From Gammaproteobacteria bacterium (lineage in GTDB: Bacteria > Pseudomonadota > Gammaproteobacteria > HK1): a stretch of DNA of 5,060 nt. Made by a program: the position numbers and the translations under genes. The notes beneath the pieces are model-generated. The model did no database searches. It was not told the DNA's origin and saw only the letters and a list, made by a program, of their open reading frames with translations. Positions 1 through 3,221 of this stretch are shown here, in pieces (within the stretch, counting starts at the first letter, position 1; each line of letters opens with the position of its first letter). The stretch spans positions 1-5,060 of the forward strand of contig JAGRHX010000272.1 of NCBI GenBank assembly GCA_020444775.1. Reading direction: 5' to 3'.

Positions 1-112
1 GCACCAGGCCGCCGCTGAATCCGTACTGTGAGGCGACCTCGTCGCTGTGGATGCGGTTGTCCGAATCCTCGGCATAGTTGAAGGCCTTGACGGTGTAGCT
101 GCTCTGAGCCAT
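1..112 (-). CDS. MaoC/hot-dog-like protein, N-terminal fragment (3' end off the window)
   Basis: Only the first 37 codons are visible; the gene runs off the left edge. The reading begins MAQSSYTVKAFNYAED and continues through DNRIHSDEVAS to YGFSGGLV. The order Asp/Asn - Ile-His - Asp - Ala - Gly-Phe - Gly-Leu-Val resembles the hydratase motif of MaoC/PhaJ-type hot-dog enzymes, which hydrate enoyl-CoA esters. The match is imperfect: in the classical D-x-N-P-L-H spacing the catalytic Asp would fall on Ser17, although Asp16 and Asp18 flank it, and His22 is in place. The ATG has a good ribosome binding site (AGGAG at 121-125, 8 nt away). It lies 45 bp downstream of the crotonase gene on the same strand, which suggests one operon acting on acyl-CoA substrates. 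The family assignment is tentative because the fold cannot be judged from 37 residues. Confidence 0.6.
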   Translation of the reverse strand, partial: MAQSSYTVKAFNYAEDSDNRIHSDEVASQYGFSGGLV

Positions 113-120
113 GAGGCATT

Positions 121-125
121 CTCCT
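121..125 (-). promoter_or_regulatory. Ribosome binding site of the MaoC-like gene
   Basis: AGGAG on the minus strand, 8 nt before the ATG at 112. It fixes the start of the fragment. The 45-bp gap to the upstream crotonase gene shows no promoter that I could recognise, which fits co-transcription. Confidence 0.75.
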
Positions 126-157
126 GATTGCGTGGACCGCTTCGAGGGCGGCACCGG

Positions 158-1015
158 TCATTGCGACGGATTGCGTTTGCGGTTCACGAAGGCGCTCATC
201 ATCCGATACGGCTCGTCGCTTTCATAGGCCCGGACATATGCCTGGATGCCGGCCCGCGCGCCGTCGGTCACGCCCATCCGGTCCCAGTCCATGATAAGGC
301 GCTTCTGGATCCGCACCGCGTTCGGTCCACAGGCCAGTATCGACTGCAGCCAGCTCTCCACGGCGGCATCCAACGCCACCTGGGCATGGCCGTCGGCGTC
401 GCGCTCGTCGTCCACCAGCCTTTCCAGGAAACCGATGCGGTAGGCGTGCTCCGCATCGATATGGTCGCCGGTCAATACCAGTTCGCAGGCCTTGCCCCAG
501 CCGATCAGACGAGGCAGAACGGACGCCTCCATGCCAGACGGTATCCCGAAGCGCACCTCGGGCATGCCGAAGCGGGCGCTGCGCGTGGCCACCCGCATGT
601 CGGCGCATGCGGCCAGCTCCATGCCCGAGCCGAAGCAATAGCCGTTGATGCGAGCGATGGTCGGCACCGGGAACTGACGCAGCGCGTCGCACATGCGATG
701 GGTGAGGGTGGCGGAAGCCTCGGCCCGGTCCAGGTCATAGTCCTTCATCTGCGCCAGGTTGCTGCCACCGACGAAGGCCCGATCGCCGGCACCGGTCACG
801 ACCAGCGCGCGCAGGCTCTGGTCGTGCTTGATCGATGCCATCAGCTCGATGAAGCGGGCCTTGCCCTCGACGCCCAGCGCGTTGCGCTTGGTCGGGTTGT
901 TGAAGGTCACACGCGCGACGCGACCGGCCTCACCGCGGTCTTCGATGTCCAGCAGCACCAGACTCGACGTGGTGCCGGATGTGGGCTTCGAAGTGGAACT
1001 CGACATATCGCTCAT
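158..1015 (-). CDS. Enoyl-CoA hydratase/isomerase (crotonase) family protein
   Basis: 285 aa, a normal length for the family. Crotonases act in the cytoplasm on CoA thioesters, stabilising an enolate in an oxyanion hole; typical reactions are hydration or isomerisation of enoyl-CoA. Visible signatures, numbered from this start: RNAL near 44-47, the first oxyanion-hole segment AFVGGSNLAQM (80-90), INGYCFGSGMELAACAD (123-139), and MPEVRFGIPSG (151-161). Glu133 and Glu153, 20 residues apart, match the two catalytic glutamates of hydratases (Glu144/Glu164 in rat crotonase), so hydratase activity is plausible. The first 19 residues are Ser/Thr-rich and lie outside the fold. An ATG at 1057 is also in frame, but 1015 is preferred: it has AAAGAG about 8 nt upstream, and the likely promoter -10 box (1049-1054) overlaps the longer start region. 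Gene order suggests an operon with the MaoC-like gene. The substrate is unknown. Confidence 0.93.
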   Translation of the reverse strand: MSDMSSSTSKPTSGTTSSLVLLDIEDRGEAGRVARVTFNNPTKRNALGVEGKARFIELMASIKHDQSLRALVVTGAGDRAFVGGSNLAQMKDYDLDRAEASATLTHRMCDALRQFPVPTIARINGYCFGSGMELAACADMRVATRSARFGMPEVRFGIPSGMEASVLPRLIGWGKACELVLTGDHIDAEHAYRIGFLERLVDDERDADGHAQVALDAAVESWLQSILACGPNAVRIQKRLIMDWDRMGVTDGARAGIQAYVRAYESDEPYRMMSAFVNRKRNPSQ

Positions 1016-1048
1016 GGCCAGGACTCTTTTCGCTGATGGCTCGTTCGC

Positions 1049-1078
1049 ATTATCCATGGCGTCGCGTATCAGTGTCAC
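1049..1078 (-). promoter_or_regulatory. Predicted sigma70-type promoter of the crotonase gene
   Basis: Read on the minus strand, GTGACA (1073-1078, 5/6 to TTGACA) and GATAAT (1049-1054, 5/6 to TATAAT) are separated by 18 bp. Transcription would start near 1042 and leave a leader of about 27 nt before the ATG at 1015. The in-frame ATG at 1055-1057 would then lie upstream of the transcript start, which supports the shorter protein. This is a consensus match by eye only. Confidence 0.5.
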
Positions 1079-1090
1079 CCGTGGACCGGA

Positions 1091-1120
1091 TTGACGCGAG
1101 CATCGGCGCCTGCACATGAT
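1091..1120 (+). promoter_or_regulatory. Predicted sigma70-type promoter of the GST gene
   Basis: TTGACG (1091-1096, 5/6) and CATGAT (1115-1120, 4/6) lie 18 bp apart. They predict a transcript start near 1127, about 30 nt before the ATG at 1157. The -35 box is only 12 bp from the -35 box of the divergent crotonase promoter, so one bound regulator could affect both. The -10 box is weak. Confidence 0.35.
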
Positions 1121-1156
1121 GCCCACGCCCTTGGTATCGCTAGTGGAGCTCACGCC

Positions 1157-1786
1157 ATGCCCGAGTTGGAAATCATCGGACTGCCGTTGTCGAACTACGT
1201 GCGGTCGATTCGTATGTTGTGCGTGGAGAAAGGGGTGGCCTACACGCTCAATCCCGCCATGCCGCATTCCGCCGACGCCAAGGCGATTCATCCGGCGGGG
1301 CAGGTGCCGTGTCTGCGTCACGGCGATCTGTGCCTGTTCGAGTCCAAGGCCATCGCGACCTATATCGACAAGGCCTTCGACGGGCCGCGTTTCCTGCCCG
1401 GGGAGCCGCGTGAGGCGGGACTGGTCGAGCAGTGGGTGTCTTACGGCAACGCCCAGGTGGACCGCTACGTGATGCGTGAGTTCGTCGTGCCGACGGTGTT
1501 CGCGGACAAGCAGAAGGGGCCTGACACGGCGCGCATCAATGCCGCGTTGCCGAAGATCGAGACGGCGCTGCAACCGCTGGAGTCGGCGTTGGCCGGACAC
1601 GATTTCCTGGTCGGCGAGCGACTCACCTACGCCGATATCAACCTGCTGCCGATGCTCGCGACCTTCGCCGGCTTTCCACAGGGACAGGAGATGCTGAGCC
1701 GCTTCCCAAACGTCAGCCGCTACGTGCAGGCGCTGAGCAGGCGTGACAGCTTCGTCAGCACCGCGCCACCGTCGCGGGGCAAATGA
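1157..1786 (+). CDS. Glutathione S-transferase family protein
   Basis: 209 aa, the usual length of a cytosolic two-domain GST, which conjugates or transfers glutathione to electrophiles or acts in glutathione-dependent catabolic steps. The N-terminal thioredoxin-like domain (about 1-78) shows LPLSNYVRSIRML (9-21), where Ser12 is the probable residue activating glutathione. It is followed by GQVPCL (48-53) with the conserved cis-proline Pro51, and FESKAIATYID (61-71), the Glu-Ser pair that binds the gamma-glutamyl part of glutathione. The all-helical C-terminal domain carries FLVGERLTYADINLLPML (150-167), the N-capping box and hydrophobic staple typical of GSTs. The start is set by GGAG at 1145-1148, 8 nt before the ATG; the frame is open further upstream but has no ribosome binding site there. 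It is divergent from the crotonase operon, so a role beside that pathway is possible but unproven. The GST class is uncertain. Confidence 0.93.
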   Translation: MPELEIIGLPLSNYVRSIRMLCVEKGVAYTLNPAMPHSADAKAIHPAGQVPCLRHGDLCLFESKAIATYIDKAFDGPRFLPGEPREAGLVEQWVSYGNAQVDRYVMREFVVPTVFADKQKGPDTARINAALPKIETALQPLESALAGHDFLVGERLTYADINLLPMLATFAGFPQGQEMLSRFPNVSRYVQALSRRDSFVSTAPPSRGK

Positions 1787-1801
1787 AGCCCGCGGCGCGG
1801 T

Positions 1802-1822
1802 CGCCGAGGGTCCGCCCCGGCG
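1802..1822 (+). terminator. Possible weak stem-loop after the GST gene
   Basis: Arms CGCCGAGG (1802-1809) and CCCCGGCG (1815-1822) pair over 8 positions with one A-C mismatch and a 5-nt loop, starting 15 nt after the GST stop codon. No T-run follows, so it is not a classical intrinsic terminator. GC-rich DNA forms such stems easily by chance. Confidence 0.25.
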
Positions 1823-1943
1823 CGCGGTCGAAGCAGCTACGCGCAACTGTTGGGTGGATGATGTTCCATCTCGATCCGCAGCCATAGCGAGTCGTCACCA
1901 CGCGTCGTGGGGCTAGGTACTTCCACGTAGTCGAGTGTTCTGC

Positions 1944-1957
1944 CCGATCTGGATCAA
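1944..1957 (+). promoter_or_regulatory. FNR/ANR-like binding site upstream of ompW
   Basis: CCGAT-CTGG-ATCAA matches the FNR/ANR consensus TTGAT-N4-ATCAA at 8 of 10 positions, with one half-site perfect. Its centre (1950.5) lies about 41.5-42.5 bp upstream of the start predicted from the TACAAT box. That is the spacing of a class II FNR-activated promoter, which typically lacks a good -35 box, as here. FNR control of ompW is reported in enteric bacteria. The site was found by eye and binding is inferred. Confidence 0.42.
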
Positions 1958-1980
1958 CTAACGTTTCTTGCGGTGTTCCT

Positions 1981-1986
1981 TACAAT
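1981..1986 (+). promoter_or_regulatory. Predicted -10 box of the ompW promoter
   Basis: TACAAT matches TATAAT at 5 of 6 positions. The position 17 bp upstream (CTAACG, 1958-1963) matches the -35 consensus at only 3 of 6, which suggests an activator-dependent promoter. Transcription would start at about 1992-1993, giving a leader of about 44 nt. Confidence 0.5.
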
Positions 1987-1991
1987 CTGTC

Positions 1992-2010
1992 CACCGAATC
2001 CGATTCGGTG
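1992..2010. repeat. Perfect 19-bp dyad at the predicted ompW transcription start
   Basis: CACCGAATC-C-GATTCGGTG has two perfect 9-bp arms around one central base. It begins at the inferred +1 and ends 14 nt before the ompW ribosome binding site. As DNA it could be an operator for a dimeric regulator. As RNA it could fold as an 8-bp stem with a CCG loop at the 5' end of the transcript. The sequence does not decide between the two. Confidence 0.65.
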
Positions 2011-2036
2011 CACTCAATCAATCCAGGAGCATTGCG

Positions 2037-2720
2037 ATGAAATTGAAGCGGTCACTGCTTGCTGCGGCGACGCTGGTAGTTGCTGCGGCCGGTGTCCAGC
2101 CTGCCGCTGCGATCAAGCAGGGAGATTGGCTGGTCCGGGGACGGCTGGCGGCGGTGGTGCCGCTCGATGACAGTGGTGTAGTGAACGTGGGCGGCGCGCC
2201 GCTGGCCGGCAGCGGTGTGGAAGTGGATACCGGATTCACCCTGGATATCGACTTCACCTACATGTTCACCAACAACATCGGTGCCGAGCTGTTGCTCGAT
2301 GTCACCTCCAAGCACGACATCGATTCCACCGGCACGCTGGCCGGCGTTGCACCCGGCACCATCTTGACCGCGCGGGCCTTGCCGCCGGCGCTGATCCTGC
2401 AGTACCACTTCATGCCCCAACAGACCTTCAAGCCCTATCTGGGCGTGGGCTTGAACTACACGAAGTTCATCGACGCCAAACCCACCGACAACGGACGTGC
2501 CACACTGGGGCTGTCAGGCGTCGATCTGGACGATTCGCTCGGCTTCGTGCTGCAGGTGGGCGCCGACTACCAGATCAACGACCGCTGGTACCTGAACGCC
2601 GATCTCAAGTATATCGACATGGATACCACGGCGACCGCCAACTCGGCGCTGGGTCCCATCAAGGTGGACGTGGACGTCAATCCACTGGTGATTGGTATCG
2701 GCGTAGGCTATCGGTTCTGA
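2037..2720 (+). CDS. ompW: OmpW-family outer-membrane beta-barrel protein
   Basis: 227 aa, within the usual OmpW range. OmpW proteins are eight-stranded barrels in the outer membrane with a narrow hydrophobic channel, proposed to pass small hydrophobic compounds. Residues 1-25 form a Sec signal peptide: basic start MKLKR, hydrophobic stretch to Val20, and an AAA cleavage site at 23-25, giving a mature protein beginning IKQGDWLVRGR. Family segments follow: FTYMFTNNIGAELL, ALILQYHFMP, FKPYLGVGLNYTKF and WYLNADLKYIDMDT. The protein ends in GYRF; a terminal Phe is the usual BAM recognition signal for barrel insertion. The start is set by AGGAG at 2025-2029, 7 nt before the ATG. It appears to have its own promoter, with an FNR-like box and a 19-bp dyad. 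In hydrocarbon or aromatic degraders such porins may assist substrate uptake; that role is only possible here. Confidence 0.95.
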   Translation: MKLKRSLLAAATLVVAAAGVQPAAAIKQGDWLVRGRLAAVVPLDDSGVVNVGGAPLAGSGVEVDTGFTLDIDFTYMFTNNIGAELLLDVTSKHDIDSTGTLAGVAPGTILTARALPPALILQYHFMPQQTFKPYLGVGLNYTKFIDAKPTDNGRATLGLSGVDLDDSLGFVLQVGADYQINDRWYLNADLKYIDMDTTATANSALGPIKVDVDVNPLVIGIGVGYRF

Positions 2721-2741
2721 TCTGAGGCTTCAGCCGGCGGA

Positions 2742-2755
2742 GCGCTCGTGAGCGC
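2742..2755. repeat. Short inverted repeat after ompW
   Basis: GCGCTC-GT-GAGCGC, two perfect 6-bp arms 21 nt after the ompW stop codon. As RNA it would give about a 5-bp stem with a 4-nt loop and no T-run after it. It may contribute to ending the ompW transcript, but it is too short to call a terminator with confidence. Confidence 0.3.
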
Positions 2756-2791
2756 AATGCGGGATCCGTCGGGGCCGAGGTCAGATACTGG

Positions 2792-2836
2792 CCAATCCGG
2801 GTTACTCCAAACCGGGTTGCCCAAATCCGGAATACC
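2792..2836. repeat. Three degenerate direct repeats of about 15 bp
   Basis: Three adjacent copies read CCAATCCGGGTTACT (2792-2806), CCAAACCGGGTTGC (2807-2820) and CCAAATCCGGAATACC (2821-2836). They share CCAA-(A/T)-CCGG. The core AACCGGGTT is close to a palindrome. They lie between the convergent ompW and MoaD-like genes, where no promoter is expected. Origin by local slippage is the simplest reading; no function is evident. Confidence 0.5.
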
Positions 2837-2838
2837 GA

Positions 2839-2871
2839 GGCTGGGATCGGGCGTGTCGCCCGCTCTCAGCC
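2839..2871. terminator. Long stem-loop between convergent genes, overlapping a stop codon
   Basis: The inner arms CGGGCG (2848-2853) and CGCCCG (2857-2862) pair perfectly around a TGT loop. The stem extends outward as GGCTGGGAT (2839-2847) against CTCTCAGCC (2863-2871), giving 15 stacked positions with one T/C mismatch; G2844-T2866 is a wobble in the plus-strand RNA and an A-C mismatch in the minus-strand RNA. The stop codon of the MoaD-like gene (2866-2868) lies in one arm. No T-run follows on either strand, so it is better described as a bidirectional 3'-end structure, possibly blocking read-through or protecting transcripts, than as a proven intrinsic terminator. Confidence 0.55.
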
Positions 2872-3117
2872 CGCTTCGATCTTGGGCAGGAAGAACACCT
2901 CGCTGCCATCCTTGAGGGGCTGGAAGTAAGCGGTCTCGTGGATCTGCCCGTCGATGGCGACGGTGGTCTCCTCTTCGAGGTATTGACCGAGCCCCGGGAA
3001 GCGCTCGTCCAACGCCTTGATCACGCCGCGCAGGTTCTTGGCCTCTATCTGGAATTCGTGTTGGCCCTTGGTATGGGCCATGCTGAACCCCTGCGACAGT
3101 ACGACACGAACGGACAC
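2866..3117 (-). CDS. MoaD/ThiS-family ubiquitin-like sulfur-carrier-type protein
   Basis: 83 aa, the size of MoaD and ThiS, small beta-grasp proteins that carry sulfur as a C-terminal thiocarboxylate for molybdopterin or thiamine synthesis. The pattern fits the family: an N-terminal strand (SVRVVLSQGF), the helix region NLRGVIKALDERFPGL, the strand TTVAIDGQ, and the ending LKDGSEVFFLPKIEAG. MoaD usually ends in Gly-Gly; here the end is Ala-Gly, keeping the terminal Gly that forms the thiocarboxylate. The start is GTG at 3117, chosen because AGGAG (3126-3130) lies 8 nt upstream; the frame is open to 3156 but has no ribosome binding site there. It lies 104 bp downstream of a molybdenum hydroxylase large subunit on the same strand, so a role in cofactor supply or maturation for that enzyme is a reasonable inference. 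A non-catalytic partner role cannot be excluded. Confidence 0.85.
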   Translation of the reverse strand: MSVRVVLSQGFSMAHTKGQHEFQIEAKNLRGVIKALDERFPGLGQYLEEETTVAIDGQIHETAYFQPLKDGSEVFFLPKIEAG

Positions 3118-3125
3118 GGCGTTTT

Positions 3126-3130
3126 CTCCT
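3126..3130 (-). promoter_or_regulatory. Ribosome binding site selecting the GTG start of the MoaD-like gene
   Basis: AGGAG on the minus strand, 8 nt before GTG at 3117. It decides between this start and the upstream in-frame GTG at 3156, which has no comparable site. It sits 6 nt downstream of a small hairpin (3137-3153). Confidence 0.75.
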
Positions 3131-3153
3131 GTGCTATCGATAGGTGCTATCGA
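3131..3153. repeat. 10-bp direct repeat and nested hairpin before the MoaD-like gene
   Basis: GTGCTATCGA occurs twice (3131-3140 and 3144-3153), 13 bp apart. Between the copies, CTATCGATAG (3134-3143) is a perfect palindrome. TCGATAG-GTG-CTATCGA (3137-3153) can fold into a perfect 7-bp stem. On the minus-strand RNA this lies just upstream of the ribosome binding site, where it could affect translation or serve as a protein-binding site. Confidence 0.6.
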
Positions 3154-3166
3154 CACGAGCCGTGAG

Positions 3167-3193
3167 CACCGGCCGCGACGGACGAGGCCGGTG
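3167..3193. repeat. Strong intercistronic inverted repeat between the large subunit and MoaD-like genes
   Basis: CACCGGCC (3167-3174) and GGCCGGTG (3186-3193) are perfect 8-bp arms around an 11-nt loop, 28 nt downstream of the large-subunit stop. An alternative 6-bp stem, CGGACG (3179-3184) with CGTCCG (3199-3204), would exclude it. No T-run follows on the minus strand, so it looks like an RNA-stability or processing element, or an attenuator, inside an operon. Confidence 0.5.
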
Positions 3194-3221
3194 AGCCCCG
3201 TCCGCCGCCAGAGCTGAGTGC

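Larger units (their letters stand above)
1787..2036. other. Non-coding region between the GST and ompW genes
   Basis: 250 bp without a credible gene. The left part is very GC-rich and contains a 9-bp direct repeat GCGCGGTCG (1795-1803 and 1822-1830). A short inverted repeat, CCACG-CGT-CGTGG, lies at 1898-1910. The right part, from about 1940, is less GC-rich and holds the ompW control signals listed separately. Confidence 0.6.

Noticed and set aside
128..1036. 302-codon open frame on the plus strand
   Set aside because: It is antisense to the well-supported crotonase gene, its composition is typical of a GC-rich shadow frame, and it shows no recognisable domain.
1091..1156. N-terminal extension of the GST from a TTG codon at 1091
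   Set aside because: That TTG is part of the likely -35 box and has no ribosome binding site. The GST fold begins right at the ATG at 1157, which has GGAG 8 nt upstream.
1802..1822. Intrinsic terminator of the GST gene
   Set aside because: The stem has a mismatch and no T-run follows, so it is listed only as a weak possible stem-loop.
158..1885. A 575-codon open frame on the minus strand that would extend the crotonase far upstream
   Set aside because: The upstream part is low-complexity, Arg/His-rich translation lying antisense to the GST gene. The family fold, a ribosome binding site and a promoter all support a start at 1015.
2792..2836. CRISPR-like repeat array
   Set aside because: The units are short, degenerate and directly adjacent without spacers.
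3118..3156. Longer MoaD-like protein starting at GTG 3156
   Set aside because: No ribosome binding site precedes it, the extra 13 residues match nothing in the family, and AGGAG lies correctly before the GTG at 3117.
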